DNA from: Cinnamomum chago
Lineage: Eukaryota > Streptophyta > Magnoliopsida > Laurales > Lauraceae
DNA length: 64,000 nucleotides
Direction of reading: 5' to 3'
Assembly: GCA_038049695.1 (NCBI GenBank)
Contig: CP142458.1
Span: 58,127,501-58,191,500, forward strand
The position numbers were made by a program, and so were the translations under genes. The notes beneath the pieces are model-generated. The model saw nothing but the letters and a program-made list of their open reading frames with translations, did no database searches and was not told where the DNA came from. Below, in pieces: positions 10,011 to 22,386 of this stretch; the stretch's first letter is position 1; the number at the start of each line of letters is the position of its first letter.

Positions 10011-12172
10011 GGACACCATCTGTAAGTGACTAGAATAGGAGGTGTTGGGTAACTCAACAGTATAGTTGATGTAATTCCTTGACAACACTTAAAGAGGCTC
10101 CATCGTCTACCTTTGTGTGCATATCTTCATTGGATACTTTTCATATTATCATTTTATGAGTGTAGCTCTCTTTAGTAATCCTAATCATTATTTCTTCCAA
10201 AAATCTTTGTAGTCCATATCTGCATTGGATACTACTCCTGTTATCACTGTATTAACTGTTGCTCTCTTTAGTAATTGTAATCGTTCTTTCTGCAAAAAAT
10301 CTTGTTAGTGCGATCATTTACTTAATCTAGACTATTCCGCAGAGTGGTTTTTCATTTTTTTTTTATCCTGCATTACACATTTACTATTTCAGTTTCATCC
10401 TGTTTACCCATATATATAGAGACCTATTTCATTTTCATTTCTTTTTGAAGTGTTTTTCATATGGATTTTCTGATTATTTATGTTTCTTTTACACAACTGA
10501 TGTAGTCAAGGGAAGCCAAATCCGATCGCTTGTGAAACCAAACCCAAAAAATTCTCAAGCAACATAAAAATACTATGTAATCACAAGGAGAAACTTTAGA
10601 TTTCGCTTACTGGTTAGTGCTCCGTTCCACTGTTCATCTTCAATATGTTGGGGGAGTACCTTAAAGTTTAAATCAAGAAGAAAGAAAGTGAAAAGTGCAT
10701 ATCAACAGCTTTATTGAAAAATATGTGAACTATCTGAGATAGGGATGGACGTCCCCTTTTTTCAATGTATATATAGCCTCTTAATGTTTCCTAGCCATAA
10801 GCCATACATCTTTGTCTTGAAGTACATAAGGAATCATAAATTGTGAAATTGTGAGTCCTGATAAACATAGAATTAGTAAAGGCACTATGGGTCATTTGTT
10901 TGCACACATTTACCAATGTAAATGATGCACATGCATAACATTTATGCAGGTCATGTTTCTTTGGTTGGCTATATAAGCGCCAATGCAAGGGATGTGTCTG
11001 ACAGTTTTTGGTTTCAAAAGCTGTCACCATCTTTTATTTTTTGCAACTCTTGTGGGCCTAAAATTTTAATCTGCATTATTCAAAATTTTTATTGACCCAT
11101 TAAACCACAAAATGTTTACTTTCATGTGTTGTCCATATATATATTGAGATAATGAAAAGTTTTCTATGTAATCCGAACTGTCCTACATTTTCTCATGTGA
11201 AAATGGTGCTCCTAAACAGACATAGAAGAGTGTTTCACGTGTGTAAATTTTACATATGTAGCATTCATATGCAGATTTTACATATTTAAATCTTATTTTC
11301 ATATCCCATGAATAAAAGACAAACGATCCCTGGACTCCAACAATCGTAGCAAAAGAAGATTGGAATGACGGCTTGGAGTTGAAAATATTGAGGTTGTTGC
11401 TCAACTTACTATTCTCATGGAACAATTCATTCTTATCCCTATCCATACTTCTTAATAAAGAATCATATTAATACTCAAATGACGAAATACTCTAAGAAAG
11501 AGAGAACCAAAATCCATAGTGTTGTAAATAGATCTTCATTGAGCCGTCTGGTTGTTTGGGGTTAATGGGCCTCACATGATGGCTAGTGGGGCAAACAACT
11601 ATTCTAGACTGTGGCCAGGTCTAAACAACCAGGTTGGGACCTTTTCCAGTTGGCCTTAACTTGGTTTAGGCCATGTTCAGGTGGGCCCAGGATTGATGGA
11701 TCGTTTGGCACCATTGGAAAATTATGAGCTTGATTATATGTCCAATCAGACCCAACTAAGGACTGATTTGGATCCCCATAAACTCAGAATATTTAATTTC
11801 AAGTTTAGGACCATCTTAAGTCCATCTTGACCATCCCTTAAGTCCATCTTGACCATCCAAAATTAAATTTAATTCCTTCCCCCACCGCCCCCCACCCCCC
11901 ACATTTTTTATTGGGCCTATGATTGATATGGATCAAAAGGCCACTTGATCAATCGAATTGATCCAAATAATCAAGAGCCTGAACAGGATAATTAAATTCA
12001 GGCCATTTGCTCCTATGTTGGCAACTTATGCAATCATTTTAGAAATTGTGGATTTTCTTCTTGGCCATATGATTATTATGTGGACCCCACATTGATGGGG
12101 TGCTTATTATGTACAAATTTTGTGTTGTGACATCTCTGTATTTTGTTCTGCTGTTTTCATGGCCTTGGTTAG
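10011..12172. other. noncoding DNA upstream of the first visible XLG exon
   Basis: No gene is supported here. Because the exon at 12173 starts mid-gene after a good acceptor (TTGGTTAG), at least the right part is an XLG intron. I looked for the expected P-loop exon (LLLLG..GSGTSTIFKQ) and did not see it. Small features are a 95-bp duplication at 10120-10310, a 21-bp duplication at 11815-11861 and a C-rich run at 11878-11901. Confidence 0.5.
10120..10310. repeat. 95-bp diverged tandem duplication
   Basis: Two copies share CATATCT.CATTGGATAC, GCTCTCTTTAGTAAT and AAAAATCTT, with a period of about 95 bp (ATATC at 10121 and 10216). They are clearly related but diverged. No coding content. Confidence 0.7.
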
Positions 12173-12350
12173 GCCAAATTTTTATACGGAAATTCATTCT
12201 CTCAAGAAGAGCAGCAGAATATTAAGCTAATGATTCAGAGCAATATGTACAAGTATCTCAGCATTTTACTTGAGGGACGTGAACACTTTGAGGAGGAAGC
12301 TTTGTCTAGGTTGAAGGCACTTGGTCAAAATGATCAAACCCTTTCATCAG
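12173..12350 (+). CDS. XLG: XLG exon (G-domain alpha1 / start of helical domain)
   Basis: This exon of an extra-large GTP-binding protein encodes [15 protein letters not shown] through to QTLSSG, including [21 protein letters not shown]. In known XLGs this follows the P-loop (GSGTSTIFKQ) and opens the helical domain. XLGs act as plant G-alpha-like subunits with G-beta-gamma dimers at the plasma membrane and in the nucleus, in immunity and development. The exon is bounded by acceptor TTGGTTAG and donor GTAACA. Its 178 bases end on phase 1, completing a glycine codon with the next exon. There are no stops or frameshifts, so the gene looks intact here. The preceding exon was not found in the window. 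Confidence 0.93.
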
Positions 12351-15300
12351 GTAACACTTACTAATTAGGCCTGTACTTGTACATATATCTACTGCAGTAA
12401 GGATTCTAGTTTCAAGTTACAGTTGTCATGTTTCATTTCTGTGAATATTGCATGCTACTTTTCCTTCTGAAAATGGGAGGGAGGGAGGGAAAACTCTTTT
12501 TAAACTCGTTCACTTGAAGACCTGGTTCCTCATTTGGCGATCTTCATGAATGTTAACTAGATGGGTTTAGCTGAGGGAGAGCATAACATTTTCTTTTGTG
12601 ATGTAGTAATGAAAAATTGCAATCCATCCTGGACATATGGATGGTCTTATAATAATACATTGATGCTCTACCAAGATTCCATTGAGTCAAGTATTTTAAC
12701 TGCTACATATTTCTCAGGGTCTTACGGGCTTGCAGTGCAATGAATTTATGCATGTAGGTATTCTAGATTGTCATGTATTTGTTTTTTATGGGATTGGATT
12801 GTATTTTCACATATTTTTTAGGGTCCATGTGTACCCATTTGACCAAACTTTAAGTTGGGTGAGTGTTCGCTTCTCGAGCCTTTTCCCACTCTCTCTCCTC
12901 GTCCATTTCCTCGTTCTTCTTCCATTCTCCCTGAATCTTCCCCATCTCATCCCCAACATCAATACTTCATATCAGAGCATGATCTGAAGGGAGAATCTCG
13001 CCCCCACGAAACTTGGGCAGACATCAGCAGCTGTTCTGATTGATAGTGGAGAAAATTGCTCATTTTGAGTGGATTTATGGTGACTTTGGGAGATTTTAAT
13101 GTTTTTTGGAGTGTGTTTGGAGGGTGAAGTACTGGTCTCCAAAGAAAAGAAGGGAAAATATGTTTTTTTTTTCGTGTTCTGAAGAGACATGATTCATAAT
13201 AAAGTTTTTTGATCTTTTTTTTTTTTTTTTGGAGAAGGAAGTATTCAAACTTTAAGATCAAATTAAACTAGTCATTTCTGTCTGAAATATGTTGAAGTTG
13301 TGTGATGACATTACTCCCTCCATCAGTCCATTTTTCCACCAATCATATATTTTATTGAACAACACACTGCAGTTGGTTCAGCAGATTGGGATTGTGCCCG
13401 TTTGCCTATTTGAAGAGTTTAGATCCTTTGCCTATTTGAAGAGTTTAGAGGATGTGCTGTAAAGGATTGAATAACCCTTGGGCCTTGTGTTTGGGGCTTT
13501 TATATAACCTGTGATTTTTTGGACCATGTGGCCACTGTTTTGGTGTTCAGAAGTATTGAATCAGCCATGACTGAAGTTTGTGATGATGGAAACAGACCTG
13601 CTACAATTGTTGTCAGTGAAGTGGTAGTTGTTGGGATTGGAATTAGTCGATGCCAATGGATAACATGTTTGAGTTCAGTGGTGTCTATCAGTAATGTGCT
13701 ATGTCCATATCAAATAAATAAATCTCAATCCCTGTTATGGTGAAAGAAAAAATTGAGGCCTTCCTAAGTTGCAGAAGAAGAAACAGACTGTTGACAAAGG
13801 TGGAGAAGGCATTTGCTTTTACACATGACAGAGGGAAATGGGCTTTACATATACAAATGTTACATATGTGAAACACATTACCATGTTTTCCAAATCACCA
13901 TTTTCAAATGAGTAAATGAGTACATCCGACGGTTTGAGCTGTGTTTGGATTTTTCGGATGTTTTTCACAAATTTCTCAAAATCCATTAAGATTTAAGTTA
14001 TGAAACTAAATGTCTTGATTCTTATCATTAATATGAGAGTATTGAGCGGTTCGGGTCATGAACTGGGGGCCCACAGAAGTGCAAAAAATCCAATCTATAG
14101 GTTGGAATTTTCTGGACAGCTTTCACAAATTACGCAAAATATAGAGGATTTAAGATAATAATTTAAATGTCTTCTTAGTTCAATAAACAAATTGAATTGT
14201 TTGGATTACAAATATGGGCCCCATAGGAATGAAAGAAAAATAAATGTGGTTGATGGGCTTTGATCCCATGACCAATTGTATAACCAAATGCAATCACTAC
14301 GTGAAGCATGCACTTGGGCCCTTTTGCAAGTGGGAGTTGTGAAAGTGAGTTTCATGCCTATTTAGGTGTGAAAATGGCTTTATTTGCACACCATTTTCAC
14401 ACCTCATTTATGCGTCACATGCATAGATGAGCGCAAACAAACATGATTATCACGTTAGGCATCTGAATCATTTACATATGTAAATGAGTGCAAACAAACA
14501 ACCCTACTGAAGTAGAATAGAGAAGCGGCCAAATGAAGGAAAATATTTCCAGTTTAAATTCCTTCTGAATGAAAAAGACCAAAACAACCCTATGCATAGT
14601 CACCCTTAATGAAGGGTATACTGGTCAAATACCAATTTAGAGAATGGAAAAAAAAAAAAAAAATCCTCACTTTTGTCAAATTTCAGCTGAAATTTGGAAT
14701 TTCAACTATTCTGCCAAAATCTCTAAACTTGGAACTAAATCAGTGATTTTGTTTGAACAGGATGAAAATCCCATCCAAGATCTTTTAGGAAGTTGTTCGT
14801 TTTGGTCCATTATTGAACAAAACGAATGGTTTCATCCAGTTCGGCCAAAACAAACCAAAGTTGACAACTAGCGAAGAAAGAGGAGAATGTAAGAATTGTG
14901 AATCACTCATACAGTTAGGATGATTTCCTTTTAATAAATATTATGTAGATATTTACAACTTTGCTCCTCACTTGTGGGTAACAAATAAAATACACAACAC
15001 AAATAAAACTTAAGAGAAGTTCTGCAAATAAAAAACTATGTATGTTCTTCAACACATCCAACATTTTCTCCCTTAGAATTCTTTGAATTCAGCATATTTG
15101 ATTCATCCATGGTTAAAAAAGCTGTAGTATTTTTCACAGATGCTTGGGCCAAGGATGCTCCTTATTACTTGAACTACAGATCTATTTATTGATCCAAATG
15201 TGCAAAGAGAGTCCCTCTTGACAGAGATGTTTAAAGTTTGGGCCCACCAAGACTACAAATGCAAATTGTCATTTGTTGGGAAATATGTTGCCAAGGTTAT

Positions 15301-15489
15301 ACTCAGGAAGAGTGACCAATCGTTGTGTACCTATAACCTGAGAAAGTTGCTTTACCTGATCATTGTTGTGTTCAATGCTTTCTGTAAAAAAAGAAAAAGA
15401 AATATACCTTCTTCTTGTTGCTTCCCTGCTTTATTGAAAGAAACAAAAATGACCCAAGTAATTGATTTTGAGATGTTTTTTTGTTGTAG
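12351..15489 (+). other. XLG intron (3.1 kb)
   Basis: The intron runs from GTAACACT to TTGTTGTAG. It contains no full transposon that I can define. It holds GGGAGGGAGGGAGGG (12475-12489), a potential G-quadruplex on the sense strand, poly-T and poly-A runs (13218-13230, 14648-14663), and a two-unit repeat at about 13925-14240. MITE-like text rich in TTTACATATGTAAATGAG and CAAACAAACA lies near 14380-14510. Confidence 0.8.
13925..14240. repeat. two-unit degenerate repeat, about 156 bp period
   Basis: Two units share TTTCACAAATT.C.CAAAAT, a run of ATTTAAG..AT, AATGTCTT and GGGCCC(A/C).ATAG. The spacing is about 156 bp (near 13963 and 14119). The text resembles the 936-1620 array. Noncoding. Confidence 0.55.
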
Positions 15490-15746
15490 GTGAAACTGAA
15501 ACAGAAGCCGATGCAGATGGAACCAGTCAGTGCGTCTATTCCATCAACCCCAGGTTAAAGCATTTCTCTGATTGGCTTCTGGACATCATAGCCATGGGGG
15601 ACTTGGAAAAATTCTTCCCTGCAGCAACACGTGAATATGCTCCAGTTGTGGAGGAAGTGTGGAGAGATCTTGCCATACAGGAAACATATAGGAGAAGAAA
15701 TGAGCTTCACTTCCTTCCAGATGTTGCTGATTACTTCTTAGACCGG
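15490..15746 (+). CDS. XLG: XLG exon (helical domain)
   Basis: The exon starts after TTGTTGTAG and ends before GTATCA. Joined to the previous exon it reads [22 protein letters not shown], followed by [37 protein letters not shown] and [15 protein letters not shown]. This is the diagnostic alpha-helical region of plant XLGs; [21 protein letters not shown] corresponds to the Galpha helical domain end near the switch I linker. It is 257 bases long; with the 178 of the previous exon it totals 435, so it closes in phase 0. The frame is clean. The acidic ETETEADAD stretch is a variable linker in this family. Confidence 0.95.
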
Positions 15747-17042
15747 GTATCATATTGACATTTTTCTACTTAATGATATCAACCTTTGTGGTTGCACAAT
15801 GCTTCCATTTTTTAGCTTTGGATTATGTCTCTTTGTAACTAACTAGGTTATACTTATACTCAAATCTCTAGAATAACGGCTTGTGTATTGATGTGTCCAA
15901 ATCATTGCTGATTAGTGTTGTGGGCAAACTTGAATTGTGTCCTTGTCATATTTCTCTTGCCTTATAAATTTCTTGCAGGATTAGAAGCATAAAAAAGATT
16001 GGGCCAGTGTATCACCATCCTTCAATTATTTAGGATGTCTTCTTCCTTTACAACGTTTGATGGGATAAGGTTCTCAAACTTTCAGTAAGCACCATGAATG
16101 TCACTATATATAGAAACATAGGGATGAATATTCAAGATGGAATAGGCCCTTAATTTAAAATAATTTCTTGTGGGGCCCACAAGGATATATGTTGATCAAA
16201 AAATGGGGAAGGATTGCGGGGGATACATAAATATTAGGGCTAGACCCAAAATGCTCCCAACCAAATTATCCTAGCCCTTTATTTTGGAGACTTAAAGTTT
16301 CAACCCTTAGCTAAAGTTCATTTTTTTTGTTTTTAAAATCCAAATTCTTAGTCAAACTAGTGTCAAGTTTGAGGTGTATGCCAATACATTAGGAGATAGG
16401 TATATATTGTGAGCAAACATAGATTCAGTGTCTTCTGGAGCTATGTATGGAGTACCATGATGTAAAATTGTGTATTGCTTTATATACATTTTAGGATCAC
16501 CATACCAATCCTAAGAGATTGTAGACTGATTGTGATTCCCTAATCCAAGTGATTGTAACATATCCGTTATAAGCTAACAGAAACTATATTAAAGGAAGGC
16601 CGGTGACTCCATTTACTCGCAATTCTCTCTTCATATATTAGGTAGTGGTATATAGAACCTCCTTTCTTCTCTCCCTAGTTAGTTAGGCACAAGATACCAT
16701 TTTGCTCATTCAAAGGAAAGAGTCGCCCCTTTTCTCTGTAAACGTGAACCTGCATTTATCTTCTCTTGTTTGGGTTTTCTTCTAATGAAGGGATTTTTTT
16801 TTCCATTCTGTTTTCATTGGAGAGTTTCCGGCATCTCCCAATCTTTGGAAAGTCTACCAAGATTCTGACACACAGATCTAGATTCAGATCTGTCTACGAT
16901 GATCATAGCATTTTGAGGAGCTCTGTGACCAGATCATCCATTGATCTTAATTGTGGTGCATACTTTATTGATCGTCTAGAGATGAATCTCCAGATCTTGG
17001 TTTGATCACTTGTCTACATTATTAGTCGAGTATTTGCTGCCT

Positions 17043-17399
17043 CGATGGCGTAGCCCGGATGCCACGGTGAAGATCTACACCTCTGATAGTGAGATCGAGC
17101 CCTAAGACTCAAAACCCAAAGATCACTTAGGGGAAATGCCCCAAAGGGGAACTCACGAGAACTTCTTAAAACTTTTATTAAAAATATAGTATGACCATTA
17201 CAATAGGGGACTCCTCTATATATAGAGTAATACTAATGTTTCTTCATAACCAAGACATTCTAAAATAACTCTTTATTATCTCTAAGTAAATCAAATCCTA
17301 AAATCTCAAATTACTAAAATTACTAAACTATTTAAAGAAAACAAATCATCCTTGGTGGGGTCCATTAGGGCCCACTTCTTCTTGGATCTCACTGCATCA
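17043..17399 (-). repeat. 3' LTR of the gag-protease gypsy element
   Basis: This LTR matches the one at 19879-20235 over its full 357 bp. There are scattered substitutions and two compensating 3-bp indels (an extra CTT near 17379 here, an extra TAA in the other copy). It contains CCTCTATATATAGAG, a palindromic TATA-like site. Its first base, expected T, reads C. Confidence 0.93.
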
Positions 17400-17800
17400 A
17401 CTTTCCCCCTCTCAGAAAAACTCGACTTGGGCAAGTTGAAAGGTTAATAACAGAGGAGAGAATCCGACCACAAGTTCGGAAAATGTCCGCCTGGGCCGAA
17501 AATTAAACGCACAAATGGTAGCCTTTTTTTTTTATATGCATCTTCATGGCATATTGTGGGAGTTTGACGCAATGTGTTCAACCATCTAAAAGTAGTTCGG
17601 AAGCGTCGCTTCTTCTGCTATCTGCATTTAGTGCAATCTTGTGCTTTTTTTTATGAGACTGCAACTGTAAAATCTGCCATATATGAGTGTAATCTTCAAA
17701 CTTCCATTGTTTATCCTTGAAGATGAAGTCGATGTGAGGAACTGCAACAACTTGATCTTCTTGTGAAACGACTGGAACAATCGAATTGATTTTGGAAAAC

Positions 17801-18960
17801 CTAATTAAATATTTTGGAAGCGGCATGCATGACAATGAGCTCTACCGGATGTTCAATCTTTTTGCTAACCTGTTCAGAGCCTTCAATAGTTGCTTGACCT
17901 TGTACTTCCTCAACCCTTTGCAGCGCGGTAGTGGCACGGCCTTGATCAATGCTGTTTGTACCCACAAAATCATCTATGCCATGAACTTGTGCTTCAATGT
18001 CATCTTTGTTGTTCGAAGGCAGCTCTTCTGGTGCAATCATGACTACTATTTCAAGTTTTTGCTCCGATTGTGGCATTGCTATGGAATGTGCAAACGGCGA
18101 CAGAGATGTTGATGTCAGTGGCATGAGTCTATGCCATCTTCCAAAGCTGAAAAGGGTATATGTGTTTGCCTCTGTATCATTATGCACTTTCTGATCAGAA
18201 AGCCATGGACGACCAAAAAGGATATTAGCAATATTCATATGGATCACATCACACCAAATCTGATCTTCATAGACGCCAATCGTGAAAGATACCAAACATC
18301 TGTGAGTCACGGGAATGACATGACCATTAGACCATGTGACTTGGTAGGGCTTAAGAAGCTTCTCAGTTGTCAAATTAAGCTTGTCAATAACCCCTTGTGC
18401 GACAAAATTAATCGCACTACCATTGTCAATAACCACATTAACAGCTTTGTCAACCACTATCACCCGCGTGTGAAATTTCTTAGCATGTTTCCATTCTTCT
18501 TCCTCGTCTTCATTGGTATTGAGGAGTCTGTGAATAACAAGAGTGGGATTTTCTTCTCGTGCATAAAGTCTTTCCACAATATGAGCACTTTGCCTACATT
18601 GTTGCCTGCGAGACCTTCTAAGCATGCGCTCAACACGGATGGCTTCTAAGTATGCCTCGTGACTGGTTTTGCATTAATTCATGTTTTCCAAGATATCTGG
18701 TCTCAAGCCTTGGACATAACGAGCTAAATCATGTCTCTCATCTTCCTCCAATTCACATATCTCATGCAACTTGCGAAAGTGGCGGGTGTATTCATCAACT
18801 GTCCAATTTTCTAGTGTCAAGTTGAGAAATTCCTCAAAATAAAATTCATTTTCAAAATACCAATTTCCATCTCATACTGAATTCTTTGATGTAGAATGGG
18901 GCTCCCAAAAAGTTTCATATTGACATGAATCAATGATGCAAATTTCTGCACTATTTCTTT
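17801..18960 (-). pseudogene. gag and retropepsin of the gypsy element
   Basis: The open part, 18625-17801 on the minus strand (274 codons), is a pepsin-like protease region: VVIDNGSAINFVAQGVIDKL, then PYQVTWSNGH, CLVSFTIG, WCDVIHM and ILFGRPWL. The layout matches gypsy retropepsins, but the usual D-S/T-G active site reads D-N-G. Upstream (about 18900-18660), with stops, are YTRHFRKLHEICELEEDERH and DLARYVQGLRPDILE, the end of a retrotransposon gag domain. Gag N-terminus and zinc knuckle were not recognised. No RT follows; the frame ends 400 bp before the 3' LTR. Confidence 0.85.
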
Positions 18961-19878
18961 TTTTTTTTTTTTCTTTTGGAATTGGTGGGCTGGGTCGGGT
19001 TAGGCCTGGACTTGGATGAGGCCCAAACTACAGGTCAAGCCCAACTCAGTGGATTGCCAAGACAGAGCACGTGGGAGAGAGCCTGTTGGGTTCTCTTTTT
19101 CTTTTTTTTTAACAGGTGTGCTGGGCCGGGTTGGGGCTGGACTCAAATCAGGCCCAGTTTTAGTTGAGGCCCAAAATTGCAGAACTTTAGTACGTGTTGC
19201 CTTGTCTTGGTTTTGGTGTAGGAACGAAAAAGAAGAGGCTTTGAGTGTCTTACCTGTTTCGATATGGAGGAGAAAAACTGAAGAGGGATGGGCTGCTGGT
19301 GACGATGGCGCGACGACGACGGCAACGACGATGATGGGGTTGCTGTTAGAGGTTTTGACAATGCTAGGTACGCCCTCAAACTCTCCTTTCTTTCTCTTAT
19401 ATCTTCTGCTCTCTTTCTTCTTTTTATTTTATTTTTCTTCTTTTAGGTTTGGGAAGCGACTGGGAAAGGGATGTGGATGGGGCTGGGCTCGGTTGCTACT
19501 GGGAGTGGAGGTGTGTTGGGCGCGGTCAAGGAATAGTTGGGGTCGGCACGGTTTTTTTTTTTTGGGAACAAATTGAAAGTGGGATGGATGGTGGGTTCAG
19601 GTAGGATAGATAAGGGTTTAGGTCTAAGGAATTTCGGCAGGCCTGGGATTTGGGATTTTTGGGTTTTGACAAAGGGATGCAGAGGGCTCGGTGGTGGAGG
19701 AGAGGTTGGGTTCGGTAGTCTAGGGAGACGGTGCGGGTAGGGTTGCTGGGACAGTGAAAGGGCTGGAATGGGATTTGGATGATTGCAGAGATGGGTGAAT
19801 GAAAGTAGATGGTGGATGGATTTCAAATTGGCAGTTGAAACGGCAATCCGAGATTGGATCGTTGGCTCTGATACCAAT
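18961..19878 (-). other. leader of the gypsy element with primer-binding site
   Basis: The region between the 5' LTR and gag is GC-richer than its surroundings and holds T-runs on the + strand. It has long chance frames but no recognisable product. The tRNA-iMet primer-binding site is at 19864-19877 on the minus strand. Confidence 0.6.
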
Positions 19879-20235
19879 TGATGGCGTAGCCTGGAGGCCA
19901 CGGTGAAGATCTATACCTCCGACGGTGAGATCGAGCCATAAAACTCAAAACCCTAAGATCACTTAGGGGAAATGCCCCAAAGAGGAACTCACGAGAACTT
20001 CTCTGAACTTTTATTAAAAATATAGCATGACCATTACAATAGGGGACTCCTCTATATATAGAGCAATACTACTGTTTCTTAATAACCAAGACATTCTAAA
20101 ATAACTCTCTAATATCTCTAATAAGTAAATCAAATCCTAAAATCTCAAATTACTAAAATTACTAAACTATTTAAAGAAAACAAATCATCCTTGGTGGGGT
20201 CCATTAGGGCCCACTTCTTGGATCTCACTGCATCA
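19879..20235 (-). repeat. 5' LTR of the gag-protease gypsy element
   Basis: The LTR starts TGATGCAG and ends CGCCATCA in minus orientation. It is followed by the primer-binding site and bordered by the target duplication TGCCT at 20236-20240. It carries the same CTCTATATATAGAG site as the other copy. Confidence 0.93.
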
Positions 20236-21987
20236 TGCCTGGATTTGTCAATGCATTGATCTAAAAAGGCTCATGATCAGTTCTGCAGCATTTTCTGTGA
20301 TCTTCCTGCAGGGCCCTCTTTTGATGACCATCTGTATTTGGATATCTATTAGGGTTTGGATTCATCACACATTCATCACGTTAAAAACTCTCTCCCTCTC
20401 AATGAGAAACTGTTCTCTCTTGAAAATTCTCCAACGTATATATTTACTCTGATTTGCTGGTAAATTGAATGGAAAATAATAAATGTTGTTCACTTTTTGG
20501 GTTAAATCAGTTGCAATTCGATGTTGTATACATTGATTGAGTTCCTACAGTATTTAAGTAGTCCCCCTCCCTCTTCTCCCGGCGATTAGTTAAAGCATTT
20601 CTGTAATTTTTTTGTTTCGTGGGTGGAGAAATATGAGGATCCAACTGATGGAGTGGACTCTTCTTCCAAACCATTTAGTTATAGATTGTAGCTCCTGGTG
20701 TTGTTTCAAAGTATGATGATTAAAATAAAAAGAAATGATCAGTACAACTGGGTGTTTGTCCAATCCACCTTGTGGGGCCTATTTCAATGACAGCCCACCT
20801 ATATGCACAGAAGCAGATCTATGTATTGGTGCCTGGGGGCTTCAGCCCCCCACAAATGTGAAAAAACCATTAGGGCTATACGTTCAGCCCCCGTCAGTCT
20901 CTCTCTCTCTCTCTCCAAAACGGCGACAGATAATCCCGTGGCTCCAGTGTGCATTGCGGTCACTCTCTCCTTCTTTGTGTATGATTTCTAAACAATTTTT
21001 AGGTGTTGCAGGGGGCTGTTTTGTTAGGTGCTATGTCTCAAAAATATTTTTCAGAAATTGTGATGGCAAAAATGGGGGATTTTTGAAAATCCTCCCATCT
21101 TATGAAAATCCCCTTTTTTGAAATGGGTTCTCTTGATTCATGAAAGATTTTTAAGAAATGGGGGATTCCTAAAAATCAAACATTTCTAAAAATCCTCATT
21201 ATTGAAATTGGTTCTCTTGATGGCGTTGAATTTGATTTCAAGCAAAAAATTAAGAAAATATTCAGATTAGAGTCGGGGGAGAGAGATGCATTCAATTTGT
21301 CATTATTGATTTTTTGAGCCTGATGCATGTTATTGATTGTTAGCTAATTTAATTTAATTTTGATGCAATATTTGGTTGTTTGTGGTTGTAATTTGTGTTA
21401 GAGTTTTCGGAAGGAGTTTTACATTGGGTTTTAGGACATAGTTTTGGTTTTGATTTCAACAAATAAATTAATGAAGATCAAAGGATGTTTTGGTTCAAAG
21501 TTTGTTTCCAATTAAACTGCCCAAAAAGCAACGGGCAAATCCATGAAATCCTTTTGTTAGTTATTCTTTTCAACAGTCTGCATGGTTTTGTTTTTAACAG
21601 ACTTTTTAATGTTCTATATATATTTATATATATTTTGAATGATTAGACTTTTTAATGTTCTACCAAAAAAATAAGAAAAGACTTTTCGAAGTGCCCAATA
21701 ACCATCATTTCACCAAATTGCTCTAGCTGTTTATTTTGAATGCCCCTCATGGGATGGTTATGATCATCAAATGAATATAATTTTTTAATTGCAGGCAATT
21801 TACGCAAAACTCACATTATCCAACTTGCCACCATGCATATAGTACTTAAGTGGGCCCAACTATGCATATTTTCCATTTATATTGCTGTCCAACTAGTTGG
21901 GCTTTGATTATTTCTTTAAAATAAATAATTATATCTTTTAAGATGTGCATGTCGCGTGACCGTTGACATAAAATAGAGTGAATTGAA

Positions 21988-22386
21988 ATGTGGAATGTAG
22001 AATGTAGCTTTCCTTGTGGTTATTTGGACTCTTTGGAAGGAAAGGAATGCTAGATGCTTTGTAGGGGACCAGGGGTGGAGAAGAGGTGCGAATTTCTGTG
22101 TGAAAAGATTAAATTCTCTGTTGCAAGTTGGGTGTTGATTAATCCCGTATACCAAGACTTCTCAGTTGATCAAATCATGCGAAACTGGAAAGAAGCTGCT
22201 GGGTTAAGTGTGGGGCTGTAGCGTCTGTATTTCTCTATTGCTCTTTCTCTTGTAGCGCTTATTCTGGGGGTGATTTGGTTTGCTTAGTGTCTTGTTGTCC
22301 TTTGGGTGGTTAGCTTGTCTGTATAGTTCTCATGTACCGCTTGCTCTTCTTTTAATGAATGTAACCATTCAAAAAACAAAAAAAGG
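21988..22386 (+). mobile_element. 5'-truncated L1-type LINE insertion
   Basis: A direct repeat GTGAATTGAA flanks the segment (21978-21987 and 22387-22396), and an A-rich tail (CAAAAAACAAAAAAAG, about 22371-22386) precedes the right copy. This is the signature of target-primed insertion. Fragments near its start read FGRKGMLDAL-like and FSVASWVLINPVYQDF, then MRNWKEAAG and a stop, the terminal part of plant L1 ORF2 without RNase H. About 400 bp survive. Confidence 0.85.

Larger units (their letters stand above)
17043..20235 (-). mobile_element. non-autonomous Ty3/gypsy element with gag and protease only (TR-GAG type)
   Basis: Two 357-bp LTRs (17043-17399, 19879-20235) flank 2.5 kb of internal DNA, and the duplication TGCCT is perfect on both sides (17038-17042, 20236-20240). 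In minus orientation, TTGGTATCAGAGCC, a tRNA-iMet primer-binding site, lies one base past the 5' LTR (19864-19877). An AGAGGGGGAAAG polypurine tract lies at the 3' LTR (about 17401-17412). The interior encodes gag and protease remnants but no reverse transcriptase, RNase H or integrase, so it depended on enzymes supplied by another element. The outermost left base is C where T is expected, a single mutation. Confidence 0.93.

Noticed and set aside
10868-11330. Possible MITE with GGGTCATTTGTTTG and GGGATCGTTTGTC ends
   Set aside because: The ends match poorly and no TSD of any standard length was found.
14305-14513. MITE-like text with TTTGCACTCATTTACATATGTAAATG
   Set aside because: One good end only; the other end and a TSD could not be placed.
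15200-15493. 97-codon frame just upstream of an XLG exon
   Set aside because: It overlaps the exon in another frame and lies in the intron; no family resemblance.
19016-19576. 186-codon + strand frame
   Set aside because: It lies antisense in the leader of the gypsy element, has poly-F and low-complexity segments and no domain.
20735-21121. 128-codon + strand frame
   Set aside because: It is inside an XLG intron, over repeat-like DNA (GGGGGCTTCAGCCCCC and a TCTC run), with no recognisable domain.
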